This document shows positions 45,401-52,850 of a stretch of DNA of 53,111 bases, piece by piece. This DNA comes from CAZFER01 sp964517495. GTDB taxonomy: Bacteria; Hinthialibacterota; Hinthialibacteria; Hinthialibacterales; Hinthialibacteraceae. The DNA lies in NCBI GenBank assembly GCA_964517495.1, contig CAZFER010000043.1, positions 1 through 53,111 of the forward strand, in the 5' to 3' direction. Each line of letters starts with the position of its first letter. Position 1 is the first letter of the stretch. The notes under the pieces were generated by a model, which worked only from the letters and a program-made list of their open reading frames with translations, was not told the DNA's origin and did no database searches. Both the position numbers and the translations under genes were made by a program.

Positions 45401-45940
45401 CTGGATGATGATCGTTTTCTGCGAAATCAACGAACACCGGATACTCTTTCGGATTATAAGTTCCCCAGTGTTGGCCGTGACACAGAGGGGTATAAGGAAT
45501 TTGATGATATTGAATCGGAAGCGTTTAATCCCTTTGATGTTCAACCGGAGAACATTCGCGGGGATTCAATTAATTTGAATGATATTTATCTCAGTTCGAT
45601 TGTTTCATTGCCCGATGATGGTCCTTACACGGATGTGGGTACCCTGCTATCACAGATCACTCATTTGCGTCGCCGTGATCGTCTTTCTGAGCCGCTGCGC
45701 CGTGATTTGGATCGCACCATGGATAACATCAAAGACGGAGCCGGGGACCTTCGAGAACGCTTGAATGAGATTCTCAATCGCGAATTAACCAATGAGGATA
45801 TGGAAGCAATTATGAATCGCATATCCAATTTGGTTACTGTGCGCTCCCGCAGCTTCTCGATCCTGACACGGGGACGCATTTTTGATAACGAAGGCAATAT
45901 CACCGCTCAACGAAAGATTGAAACCGTTTATAAGCGGTAA
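39428..45940 (+). CDS. Giant K-type minor pseudopilin (2170 aa) with calcium loops and lamin-tail-like domain
   Basis: 2170 residues against about 330 for normal GspK. The N-terminus has ESG-VALLTVLALLSIFAVVLVG without Glu at +5, as expected for GspK, which caps the pseudopilus tip. Eight or so acidic loops such as DGIDNDNDGL, DKIDNDGDGDIDE and DGEDNDGDGLIDE lie between about residues 176 and 800. From about 907 (IRINEVMPKP) a lamin-tail-like (LTD) domain begins. It is interrupted by a beta-sandwich-like insert, then continues FDRIELINLGAQYVELVNIS and IDLSGWTVTTPYG (about 1174-1221), with further possible LTD strands (VAKHITLYDPAGNFVDSFEY, about 1350). Near the C-terminus GRININTAPREVLMALP (about 1931) is the GspK helix-hairpin-helix-like block. 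The domain order shows a GspK scaffold expanded by large inserts. No stop or frameshift is seen over 6.5 kb. Confidence 0.8.
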   Translation: MRKIKSFIVTTSSINRSSESGVALLTVLALLSIFAVVLVGFTYTIRMEEFTVEQYADSVTVEDFTEAATQGALSQLARELDPRNEHYVLGRPQPPYVSLLDPWALGYAGRIGNNITYDARSHQPDLRSDRLVNRQSLNLKIFPTPIPLGVDEDMEGDVTGLRYRGGGRGDGAPGLANIDDDLDGVVDNPGTDPDDDDEDFRVDEDGLDIRRPDSRGSSVFPPGTGYDADGDQRGVFDESAKININLAGNNNSQQRRGEFTYNQGVSPSELDLPLFLFNRIVRYLGANGNPTTFSNSDAEQLAQMIVNFRYGATANGGTSYSTPGRDNQDDNGNNNPQIVDVQEYDNAMRTSTFDRDPFVITGDGIDNDNDGLMNEEDETYIGPTTDSSGGSFINSPIGSNEIANAKDFRPGDKIDNDGDGDIDEDDEGVDEPAEFSIVNPVGDDRPFGTVDDLRLLNVAPLKNEPRPNPQLTELIPSMFNILRDSVTIYSESDEMSGPLSGRNNEVGKINPNGSSNWRASDIWDRSDPDANRADFQYSPPVLLEDLLTLQFDSDGDWQLHDESNLEDGEDNDGDGLIDEPSDDWDKNFFPSGNFDGSAEADVGSTFMQDGRDNDMDGDTVDEARRSNERIGRLRNLTYLAQDANRDPRDVNDNEIRRGMVVEGDGQDSDGDNLIDDSGDFNGDGLKDFDPEFHVSEDAWGDLSGDGYPGLGADPELADSDPDSPEGLIVKRPDRADPLLITSWADDDWDGFADFYDPQVLAAMYAPELDGVDNDSDGEVDEIGERYIAAFDDDEDGRYDEDPPDFQIALNLIDFIDTWAPYKPALDADTRQVLGKSDNDAVLSDPITQRSFELFSTRQRAFRMHPRILAGVSSSAKDQRLFTEQMRFLLPNPPQTGMLTEFSGVEAIRINEVMPKPVIRLEAEEVLTSVGPNTNPGQNPKRKYEINVTSSNFRVLSGDGDDGHFQPNGAGFEHDTSWGMPRNTVNLPDTLPSEEGFIYMPQGFRHTLNRLMPIINMDALAPEFIFSVTNHVVPTDQTFQVGRETEEAASWTFENIPAGVYDVVFYLHPMHQYRPEVQYSFNGREITFKSDYAFGDINGFTGLAPEQLEFIRRDTAWNFYRATEYNLHYRLTPYPFPNRARPLDSRQRVVVGNDGRLSVEINATEPLTGVQYATSFDRIELINLGAQYVELVNISTDDIDLSGWTVTTPYGKYILPKDTIIRRMKPSWEDDDGREIVSNNGRKGNDVPFENLIDPNRSNNQLSSDDLRLEDNKLLLAFDAGALTKFLQDNYPDVENVNEIIVEPNLTVAEKLDVQNSLRNDGSPTRRPNAQVSDLRFRVVDVQQDILTNNPVAKHITLYDPAGNFVDSFEYRTTFNNAIVDIANNGQENNPDIIALPGYKGFEAYERTDPTYFRTDVHASSNGIVSASRYVPSSMVLDAKQAMITRMTMDQNTSAMLRAEYGGYQGGPDPNQRDPDRYNDMSIGYRGLIMEEPMWNGWDFIGDFYQYPRDMDNNQQGLFNLLQRTNAVAREAVAPGGSDNVKFYQKMGGFENAMDMSNSTVRSNFPTGNYVAFTWRMGARELIRAGYDPDVDDQLTVRVMGRQYVDDNGSIFPYDMPVGEVLIEPSVRVVNPGENDLDEQQDFEVNPDDIFFGQNPLGRLAKMPVFAKLRNGDTAFTIDLRDTQGYDDLWRDLNNNSNSEPMIEISVIIRKSTPDYSPFFVSNDPAGANNRGVIYPASDRPDLGIPNPIAPNSSGYYPALSGLGPVSMSDDNYFFRGIELFGRGRKGSQSADDDRRLRLLAGTPGRDNSGYVPAYPRRRYDVEGNQRDISDIIDNTAYVKNAPLATVGEISRLFTGNKFETINSPIIPQRLEDIAVNEGNRIESNPELARRSQSNNRDRLQLAQRERLDQWENRYNSIYSMITTSLSGIVSGRININTAPREVLMALPFCPPVAPGELAPLMDRHNFNAICADFILEGRQAGGHDMLFGIHSLDDDRFLRNQRTPDTLSDYKFPSVGRDTEGYKEFDDIESEAFNPFDVQPENIRGDSINLNDIYLSSIVSLPDDGPYTDVGTLLSQITHLRRRDRLSEPLRRDLDRTMDNIKDGAGDLRERLNEILNRELTNEDMEAIMNRISNLVTVRSRSFSILTRGRIFDNEGNITAQRKIETVYKR

Positions 45941-46068
45941 TGCGGAAAAAAACCGGATGACACAATCTCAATCCCTGCGATATAATTTGTAGTGATTGAG
46001 TGGTTAAGATAAATAAAGAACAAACAAGTAATAAACCAGTAATATGAAGTGAAGGATGATTGAAGTTT

Positions 46069-46095
46069 AATGTCATTAACTAAAACGGGAGGGCG
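46069..46095. repeat. Left-end fragment of the 121-bp repeat
   Basis: aatgtcattaactaaaacgg followed by gagggcg matches the left terminal repeat and first arm bases of 25305-25331 with a few changes; the sequence then diverges into the CCCCTCCC repeat. Confidence 0.65.
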
Positions 46096-46109
46096 TGGTT
46101 CCTAACTTC

Positions 46110-46147
46110 AACCCTCCCCTGGCCCCTCCCAATCCTGGGAGGGGAAT
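46110..46147. repeat. CCCCTCCC-type dispersed repeat
   Basis: Inverted counterpart of 35249-35286 across 38 bases, with cctcccaatcctgggagg forming its own hairpin. Confidence 0.7.
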
Positions 46148-46192
46148 GTGGCTCCAAAAACTGGCTGGTTACTAAAAAATGGATATGATATC

Positions 46193-47488
46193 ATGAAACG
46201 ACTTTGCATTACTCTAATAAGTTTGAGTCTATTGGGCCTCTGCGTTATGTATACGTCGGCACAATCATTGCCGACACCAACCCCAACACCGGTTGTGTTC
46301 CGGCCTGCCTCCTGTGTGGAAGCGGGGGTGGACAGCGATCAAACCGTGGTCACCAACGGGCATTTTGAAATGCCGCCGGTGGCCGATGGCTCTCCTCCTA
46401 TCGCCTGGACTACACCTGAGGGAAATGACAGCGCCATCATTTTTTCTGAAGAAATCTCAGAAGAAGAATTTAATCATTTTGTCATGTTACGCGATGGTGC
46501 AGGGATGTCGCAGCGGCTGGGCCGTGATAATTCCGGCGCCACCAAATACCAGATCGTTTTTTGTTTTATGATTATTGATGGTCATGTTACCATGACACTT
46601 GGCGGGCGAACATTTATTGTGCCTGAAGGGCAATCCGTTGGGTTGCAAACGGGGCAATACAAATCCACTCAAATCCCCCTCAATTTGGATGATTCAACCG
46701 ATCCAGCCAGGAATGTGATAACGGTGACGTTTGAAGGAACAGGGGTTGCTTTCATCGATAATTTCCAAGTGATACCATATATCTCTGATAGTGATGATGA
46801 ACCGACGCCGGAACCCACACCGGAACCAACCCCCCAACCCACGCCCGTTCGAACACCCGCACCAACCAGTACACCACAAGCGATTTTGCTGCCCGGTGTT
46901 CCAACACCGACACCAACACCTGGTTTTAAAAAGAATTCCGTGCAGGTAATTGCTGATCCTCCCATGTTGCTGTTGCATCCTGATGATTTTGCCGGTGTGC
47001 AGGGGAGTTTTAAAGCGAAAAAGCAAAGTTTGCTGACCTATAAGGTGATTGGTGCGGATGGCAAACCGGTGGATATTGTTGCCCGTGATCCGGATGCCAC
47101 CATTGAATTTACTATCGATGATTCATCTGGAGTTGGTACGATTTGGGAATACACCTCCAATAACAATAATTACCGGCAGTTGAATAACCGTCAGGAGATT
47201 GCCGATTTAGGCGATATGATTCCTTTTGTTCCGCTTAAACTTCATAACGGTGTGGTGCGAATTATTGTGGACATCGAATATGAAGGTGAGGTGAACGGGC
47301 GTAAACAACGAATTGAATTGCGGGGTGTTTCCCCCATTGTGTTACGTGTTGACCCACGGGCTTCATTGACCGGCTCGACGGGTTCGTTTAATCCAATGCG
47401 TAATTTCCAATTGGGACGCCAACCGGGCGACCGCGGCTTCCGGCCGGATTTACGCACCAATTTGTTCTTCCGGGAACGGATTGAATAA
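46193..47488 (+). CDS. Secreted protein with Pro/Thr linker, unknown function
   Basis: 431 residues from ATG 46193; the frame is open to 46148. Residues 1-24 are a signal peptide (ITLISLSLLGLCVMYTSAQS), followed by a short PTPTPTP tract. Residues about 40-195 are a beta-rich domain (NGHFEMPPVADGSPPIAWTT, then SGATKYQIVFCF). A second linker of PTPEPTPEPTPQPT follows, and a C-terminal domain (about 245-400) of beta strands with VQVIADPPML and VRIIVDIEYEGEV. No family recognised. It follows the pseudopilin cluster on the same strand and is a plausible cargo or accessory of that system (inference). The linker composition matches the 6056 gene. Confidence 0.6.
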   Translation: MKRLCITLISLSLLGLCVMYTSAQSLPTPTPTPVVFRPASCVEAGVDSDQTVVTNGHFEMPPVADGSPPIAWTTPEGNDSAIIFSEEISEEEFNHFVMLRDGAGMSQRLGRDNSGATKYQIVFCFMIIDGHVTMTLGGRTFIVPEGQSVGLQTGQYKSTQIPLNLDDSTDPARNVITVTFEGTGVAFIDNFQVIPYISDSDDEPTPEPTPEPTPQPTPVRTPAPTSTPQAILLPGVPTPTPTPGFKKNSVQVIADPPMLLLHPDDFAGVQGSFKAKKQSLLTYKVIGADGKPVDIVARDPDATIEFTIDDSSGVGTIWEYTSNNNNYRQLNNRQEIADLGDMIPFVPLKLHNGVVRIIVDIEYEGEVNGRKQRIELRGVSPIVLRVDPRASLTGSTGSFNPMRNFQLGRQPGDRGFRPDLRTNLFFRERIE

Positions 47489-47657
47489 CCAAAACCGTAG
47501 GATGGATCACGTTTTTTGACCCATCAATATATCTTACGTTTTAAAAATAATGTTTTCTCAAGTGAGATGATCTCAAAACGGGGTTGACATATAGGTCAAC
47601 CCCTACATTTTGTAGGGGCGAACCTATGTGTTCGCCTCATGCGTTTTGGACCTATTC
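47489..47657. repeat. REP cluster between convergent genes
   Basis: Three REP-type units: GTAGGATGGATCAC...GACCCATC at 47497-47525, an inverted TGTAGGGGTTGACCTATATG-type copy at 47580-47607, and a direct TGTAGGGGCGAACCTATGTG-type copy at 47611-47636. The last two face each other 3 bases apart, a BIME-like arrangement. They may also act as a bidirectional terminator. Confidence 0.75.
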
Positions 47658-48908
47658 TTATAATGGGTATACCTCCAATTTTCGGATCATGATCTTCATG
47701 TCTTTGAATTGATCGCCAGCATGCACCTGTATACCGAATTTGCCATCGATGGATGATGAATCATGAACATTGGCCACCTCGGTGCCGTTCAGATGGATTG
47801 TGATGTGATCATCTTTGCAGCGTACCACAAAAGTGTTCCATCCCTCACGATTGACGATTTGGGGATCTTCATTCATGGCGATGAACATTTTGCCTGCACA
47901 ATAGAGTGAACCGGACCAGCATTTGGGATTAGTGTATTCCAGGATATCGGCCTGGTAGGCGGTTGAATCGTTCTGATAGCGGAACCATATCCCACTATTG
48001 GCGGGCCATTGGACATTAAACTCAGCCACCATTTCAAAATCACGGTAGGACTTTTTGGTGAACAAATCACCGGGGGCGTTGTCTGGCCCCTGGCGGCCGA
48101 TCAACATGCCGTCTTTGACTTCCCATACGGCGTTGCCGCGTTTTTCCCAACCGGTCAAATCTTTGCCATTGAATAAGGAGATGGAGGGATCGAGCTTGGC
48201 GGTCCATTTGATGGCGTTATGAAGCAGCTTGCGGAAATGTTTGTTCTGATAGGCCTTTGCATCATGCCCACCTTGGATAGCGGCCACTTTGGCTTTGCCA
48301 TAGCGTTTGGTCCAGGTCACTTTCTTTGAACTGGTGGGATGATCACAGGTTAGCAGAACATTGACATCAGGCGCCACATAAAGGCCGCCGTAGGTTTCAT
48401 CGTGAATAGTGTAATCGGAAAGGCCTTTGGTTACGGGGTGTTTTGGGTTTTTGACGTGGATGTTCATATCCACATCGTGTTTGTAGGTGGATTGGGGGTA
48501 AGTGGTTCCGTTGATCTGGCGGCCATTTTTATCGAGGATATAGGTTCCTCCGACTATCTCAAGAAATTCAGGCCAGTTTTGATAAGAGGCCAGGCAGTGG
48601 TGGAGTACCACCAATCCCTTGCCGGCGTTTAGATACTTTAACATGCCTTCTTTTTGGGCATCTGTGATAGGTTGATACATGTCGTACATCACGATAACGT
48701 CATGTTTCATCGCTGTGCCATCGGTGTAGATTTGGTTGGCGTTGGGGTGCACGGCCTCTTTGTATTCAACATCCTCGAAACTTTCAAACATGTCGAAAAA
48801 GGCTTCACGTTGGAAGTCATGTCCACCGGTGACGATCAGGATTTTGATCGGTTCCGCTGAAACACTGCTGACCATGAAAAGCAGGGCTAATGTTTGGATA
48901 ATTCGCAT
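47658..48908 (-). CDS. ThuA-like domain fused to DUF1080 (3-keto-disaccharide hydrolase-like)
   Basis: 416 residues. Signal peptide 1-18. Residues about 20-235 form a ThuA/trehalose-utilisation-like glutamine amidotransferase fold (ILIVTGGHDFQREAF, GLVVLHHCLASYQNW, GGTYI, AAIQGGHDAKAY). Residues about 240-416 are a DUF1080 domain (ISLFNGKDLTGWEKRGNAVW, DFEMVAEFNVQWPANSGIWF, FGIQVHAGDQ), a jelly-roll now linked to 3-keto-glycoside hydrolysis. The fusion is common in PVC-like bacteria and probably cleaves or binds oxidised disaccharides. It fits a 3-keto-sugar route together with the Gfo/Idh oxidoreductase at 17416 (inference). Confidence 0.9.
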   Translation of the reverse strand: MRIIQTLALLFMVSSVSAEPIKILIVTGGHDFQREAFFDMFESFEDVEYKEAVHPNANQIYTDGTAMKHDVIVMYDMYQPITDAQKEGMLKYLNAGKGLVVLHHCLASYQNWPEFLEIVGGTYILDKNGRQINGTTYPQSTYKHDVDMNIHVKNPKHPVTKGLSDYTIHDETYGGLYVAPDVNVLLTCDHPTSSKKVTWTKRYGKAKVAAIQGGHDAKAYQNKHFRKLLHNAIKWTAKLDPSISLFNGKDLTGWEKRGNAVWEVKDGMLIGRQGPDNAPGDLFTKKSYRDFEMVAEFNVQWPANSGIWFRYQNDSTAYQADILEYTNPKCWSGSLYCAGKMFIAMNEDPQIVNREGWNTFVVRCKDDHITIHLNGTEVANVHDSSSIDGKFGIQVHAGDQFKDMKIMIRKLEVYPL

Positions 48909-48962
48909 TTGGTTTAACCTCCGTTAATATCTTATCATTTGCTATCATACACAAATTTTGCT

Positions 48963-51900
48963 CTAAAACGTATGGATGACTTCGAAGTGGGAGCCGAGGC
49001 CGGGTTCTTTGGTGACTTCGATGCGGGTCATGAATTTCTCCTTCAGTTCCTCCAGATGGGTGACGACGATGATCTTTTCGAATTCGTCGTGGATGTCGTT
49101 GATGGCTTCGACGATGTTATTCAGGCCTTCGGTGTCCTGGGAGCCGAAGCCTTCATCGATGATGAGCAGTTGCAATTGGCTGCCCGCCCGGCGGCAGAGG
49201 AGTTGAGAGAGAGCGATGCGCAGGGCGAGGTCGGTGCGAAAGGCTTCGCCTCCACTGAACATTTCATAATCACGGGTGCCCATTTCGTCGCTGATTTTGA
49301 TGTCCAGGGTTTCGGCCATACCGCCGCTTTTCTTCTCGCGTTGTGATTCCAGCGCCAGCGAGCATAAGCCGTTGGAAAGGCGGCTCAGCAGGCGGTTGGC
49401 GTCGTTTTCCAATTCGGGCAAGGATTGTTCGACGATCATGGCGGGGATGCCGTCCCGGCTGAAGGCGGTTTTGAGGATGTCATAAAGCCGTTCATCCCGC
49501 AGGAGGGTGGTTAAGGTTTCTTTTATTTGGGCCAGTTCGTTTTTGCGCTCCTGCAGACGCGAGCGTTTTTCCTGGATGCCGCCCAGTTGGTATTGGATTT
49601 TATCGCGCTGGGTTTCTTTTTTGCTGCGATCTTTTTCAGAAGTGGTTAATTGGTTCTCCAGTTGTTGAAGTTTGCTTAGTGCGGGTTGGGCTTCTGCTTT
49701 TTGGGTTTGTAGGGTTTCCAGGCGTCGTTGTAATTCGTTCAGTTGGTTGGTGAGGTTTTCACCTTCGCTCTCCAGTTCGGGGAGGCGTTCTTTGGCGTGT
49801 TGCAAGCGGTTCCAATCGGTGATGGCATTGCGCAGTTGTGTTTGTTCGTTTTGCAGGGCTTTGCGGGTGTTGAGTTCCTTTTCCAGGGGATGTAGTTGTT
49901 CCTCCAATGTCTTCAAGGAGGCCTGCTCATGTTGAGCGAAGTTGTTGGTTTCCAGGATTTGGGTGATGGATTGGATTTCCTTTTGTAATTCCTCAATGCG
50001 TTGCGTGGATTGTTGATGACGTTTTTCAGCATCCTGCAGACGCTGCCATTGCAATTCGTATGGGCGTTGCTGGGCAAGTTGCTTATTGATAGTGTCATGT
50101 GCTGTGGGGTTGTACTCGAGCTCTTTTAGGGATTGTTGTAATTGAGCAAGATGGTTTTGAGCTTCTTGGGCGTATTGACCGGATTCAAGTTGTGTGGTGA
50201 GTCTATTCAGTTCGGTTTTGAGTTTAGCCAGGCGTTGGATTTCCTCGTCATCTTTAGTGAGTTGCTGTTGCATTTGGTTGAGGGATTCCAATTGCTTGGA
50301 GGTGGTTTCGATCTTGTTATTGAGGTCTTTATATTGGTGGCGCAGGTTATCGCGTTCTTTTTCGTCTTTTTTAATTTGGGTGTTGAGCGATTTGATTTGC
50401 TGGCGGGCGGTTTGGATTTCGTTTTGAAACTGGGTTTCCATTTGTTGCTGGCGGTTGCCGTCCAGTTCCGCGTGGCATAATGGGCAGTGAGTGGTATCGC
50501 CTTTTTGTAACAGACTGAGTTTTTCTTCGGTGTCGGTGATGGTTTTTTCGCAGCGTTGTTTTTGGTCGCGCTGGCGTTCGAGAGAACCGGATATTTCCTG
50601 GCCGCGTTCGGTGAGGGATTCGAGTTGTTGTTTTTGGTTTTGGAGTTGCTCTTCAATTTGTGGACGGGTTTTTAATTGTTGTTTCTTCTGGTGAATATCC
50701 TTTTCGATTGCGGGTATGTCTTTGAGGGAGCCTCTTCGTTCGGCGATTTGTTCGGTGATGTGTTGGCGTTCTTTCTGGATTTGGGCTTCTGTTTGTTGTA
50801 TTTGGTTTTGTATGTCTTCATAGCGGGGGCGAAGAGATTCAAGCCGTTGTTCTTCTTTTAGGGTTTGTTGATATTCGGCGTAGTGTTTTCCAATGGCATC
50901 GCGTTGATTGAGAACTTGCTGGCAGTCGTTTATGGTGGATTGGTGGTGTGTGAGTTCACTGTTGAGAGAAGCCAGTTGTTCTCGATATTGAGCGCGTTGT
51001 GATTCGATGGTGCGTTGTAAAGTTTCTTTTTTACTTTGCAGTTCTTTATGGAGGGTTTCGGTATCCAATAAGGCATGGAGAGTTATACTAATTTCTTCGT
51101 AGCGTTGGTGGTTTTTGTTTATTTCGGTTTCGCGTTTTATAAGGTTTTGCAAGTCGTTCTTTTCTGTAACTAATTTCTTTTGGCGTTGTTGGATATCGGT
51201 TAGTTGTTTTTGGATGTTTTTTTGTTCTTCTTCCCACATGTTAATGCGGTCACGGATCATGCGATGGCTGGCGATGCGGTCGTTGAGTTGTTTTTGGTTG
51301 TCCCGGATGGTTTGAAGGGATTTGTTTAGTGAATTGATTGATTCTTGCAAGCGTTTTTCTTCCTGGATGGTTTCGGGTTCCTGTTCCAGTTCGGTGTTGA
51401 TGGATTCGATCTGTTTTTCCAGGCTGCGGCTTTCGGCGCGCAGGGTGCTCCAGCGTTGTTTGGTTTCTTCGAGCAGGCGGTCGTAATAATGAAGGCCGAG
51501 GATGTTGCCCAATATTTCCTTTCGGTCCTGGGGTGATTGACGGGTAAATTCATCGGCCTTGCCTTGTTGGAGGAAGGAGGAATTGATGAAGGTGCGGTAA
51601 TCCAATCCAACTAAGTCGATGATACGTTTTTGGGTTTCGCGTTTGCTGCTGCCAGTGAGTACGCTGTATTGTTCAGCGCTGGTTTCACGTCCCCAGATAT
51701 CCAATTTGCCTGAGCGGCGGCCTTTTTTGAATTCGCGGAGGATACAGTATTCATGGCGGCCCAGGCGAAAGGTGAATTCGACGGACATTTCTTCAGCATT
51801 GAGGCGCAGCAGGTCGGCGTCGGGGGTGCGGCTGTAGCCGGCTTTGCGGGCTTCGCCCCAGACCGCCCAGGTCATGGCATCGAGCAGGGCGGATTTGCCG

Positions 51901-52010
51901 TGGCCGTTACGTCCACTGAGGCAGGCGAGTTTAAAGGTGGTGAAATCAAGCAGTTCCACCTGCTCGCCGTATGAGAGAAAATTGCGCAACTTAAGGGTAA
52001 TGGGGATCAT
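48963..52010 (-). CDS. sbcC: Nuclease complex ATPase subunit SbcC (Rad50-like)
   Basis: 1015 residues. SMC-like architecture: Walker A GRNGHGKSALLDAM (33-40) after LKLRNFLSYGEQVELLDF, and a Q-loop region with INSSFLQQGKADEF. Two long coiled coils (about 160-500 and 530-880, rich in Gln and Glu) surround the zinc hook CPLCHAEL at about 509. The signature FSGGEAFRTDLALRIALS lies near 916 and Walker B LLIIDEGFGSQD near 946. With SbcD it forms an ATP-dependent nuclease for hairpin and blocked DNA ends. No SbcD is encoded in this window; upstream is a divergent comB. SbcCD would cut palindromes such as those found here (established for E. coli). Confidence 0.95.
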   Translation of the reverse strand: MIPITLKLRNFLSYGEQVELLDFTTFKLACLSGRNGHGKSALLDAMTWAVWGEARKAGYSRTPDADLLRLNAEEMSVEFTFRLGRHEYCILREFKKGRRSGKLDIWGRETSAEQYSVLTGSSKRETQKRIIDLVGLDYRTFINSSFLQQGKADEFTRQSPQDRKEILGNILGLHYYDRLLEETKQRWSTLRAESRSLEKQIESINTELEQEPETIQEEKRLQESINSLNKSLQTIRDNQKQLNDRIASHRMIRDRINMWEEEQKNIQKQLTDIQQRQKKLVTEKNDLQNLIKRETEINKNHQRYEEISITLHALLDTETLHKELQSKKETLQRTIESQRAQYREQLASLNSELTHHQSTINDCQQVLNQRDAIGKHYAEYQQTLKEEQRLESLRPRYEDIQNQIQQTEAQIQKERQHITEQIAERRGSLKDIPAIEKDIHQKKQQLKTRPQIEEQLQNQKQQLESLTERGQEISGSLERQRDQKQRCEKTITDTEEKLSLLQKGDTTHCPLCHAELDGNRQQQMETQFQNEIQTARQQIKSLNTQIKKDEKERDNLRHQYKDLNNKIETTSKQLESLNQMQQQLTKDDEEIQRLAKLKTELNRLTTQLESGQYAQEAQNHLAQLQQSLKELEYNPTAHDTINKQLAQQRPYELQWQRLQDAEKRHQQSTQRIEELQKEIQSITQILETNNFAQHEQASLKTLEEQLHPLEKELNTRKALQNEQTQLRNAITDWNRLQHAKERLPELESEGENLTNQLNELQRRLETLQTQKAEAQPALSKLQQLENQLTTSEKDRSKKETQRDKIQYQLGGIQEKRSRLQERKNELAQIKETLTTLLRDERLYDILKTAFSRDGIPAMIVEQSLPELENDANRLLSRLSNGLCSLALESQREKKSGGMAETLDIKISDEMGTRDYEMFSGGEAFRTDLALRIALSQLLCRRAGSQLQLLIIDEGFGSQDTEGLNNIVEAINDIHDEFEKIIVVTHLEELKEKFMTRIEVTKEPGLGSHFEVIHTF

Positions 52011-52115
52011 GGCTCCACGGCTTTGATGTGGTTAAAATGGCACTATGATGAGTAAGGTACCGTGGAAGGGTGATGCGGTGCAAGGGCCGTAACAATGTTA
52101 TAAGGAGCATCATCA

Positions 52116-52850
52116 GTGTATATCGATATTCTCTTCAGCCGCAAGGATTTTGATGGACGTGAATTGCAAGACAGTGTAGTGGTGGTTGCCGATGTGTTAC
52201 GGGCCACATCAGTGATGATTGAGGCGCTGAACAATGGTGCGAATGCGATTATCCCGCAGGCGGATGAGCAATCAGCGCGTACGCTTTATACCATCATGCA
52301 GGAACAGGGTATCCCGTTGCTTTTGGCTGGTGAGCGGGATGGTTTTAAAATTGATGGATTTGATTTGGGGAATTCGCCCTTGGAATTTACTCCGACCGTG
52401 GTAAAGGATAAGACGATTATCCATCTAACCACCAATGGGACCAAGACCTTGGTGGCGGCAGGGGGAGCGCGGGAGATTATGATTGCCTCGTTTTGTAACC
52501 GGATGGCGGTGGCACGATTGTTGAGTCAATGCAGCGTAACAGTGAATTCAATTCTGTTGACCGCTTCGGGACGGTTCGATCGCTATTGTTTGGAGGATAC
52601 AGTTTGTTTGGGGGGAATTATTGAGCAGTATGGCGTCCTCAGTGACAAACAGGCAGAGCTATCCGACGCCGCAGTGTCTGCGTTGGACCTTTATAAGACG
52701 TATGAGGGCCGTCTGCTCGAGATGGTTCGATCAACGGTGCATGGGCGTTATTTGGAATCAGTGGGATTGGGCGATGATTTGCCCGAATGTATTAAATTGG
52801 ATACCACTGAGATCACGCCTTTCATGAAAAACGGCCGTGTGGTGCTTTGA
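52116..52850 (+). CDS. comB: 2-phosphosulfolactate phosphatase family protein (ComB)
   Basis: 244 residues, GTG start with TAAGGAG 9 bases upstream. ComB-family blocks: VVADVLRATSVMIEAL, LLAGERDGFKIDGFDLGNSP, IIHLTTNGTKTL and GRFDRYCLEDTVCLGGI, with acidic residues that bind Mg2+. The enzyme dephosphorylates 2-phosphosulfolactate in coenzyme M synthesis in methanogens. In bacteria the same family occurs without the other coenzyme M genes, and its role is not clear. No comA or comC seen in the window. Divergent from sbcC. Confidence 0.9.
   Translation: MYIDILFSRKDFDGRELQDSVVVVADVLRATSVMIEALNNGANAIIPQADEQSARTLYTIMQEQGIPLLLAGERDGFKIDGFDLGNSPLEFTPTVVKDKTIIHLTTNGTKTLVAAGGAREIMIASFCNRMAVARLLSQCSVTVNSILLTASGRFDRYCLEDTVCLGGIIEQYGVLSDKQAELSDAAVSALDLYKTYEGRLLEMVRSTVHGRYLESVGLGDDLPECIKLDTTEITPFMKNGRVVL

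Larger units (their letters stand above)
45941..46192. other. Spacer with two repeat fragments
   Basis: 252 bases after the giant gene. No clear terminator. It holds the left-end fragment of the 121-bp element and the CCCCTCCC repeat. Confidence 0.5.

Noticed and set aside
50207..50656. 149-codon Asn/Lys/Ser-rich frame within sbcC on the same strand
   Set aside because: Shifted reading of the Gln-rich coiled coil; asparagine/lysine runs are an artefact of CAA/AAA codons.
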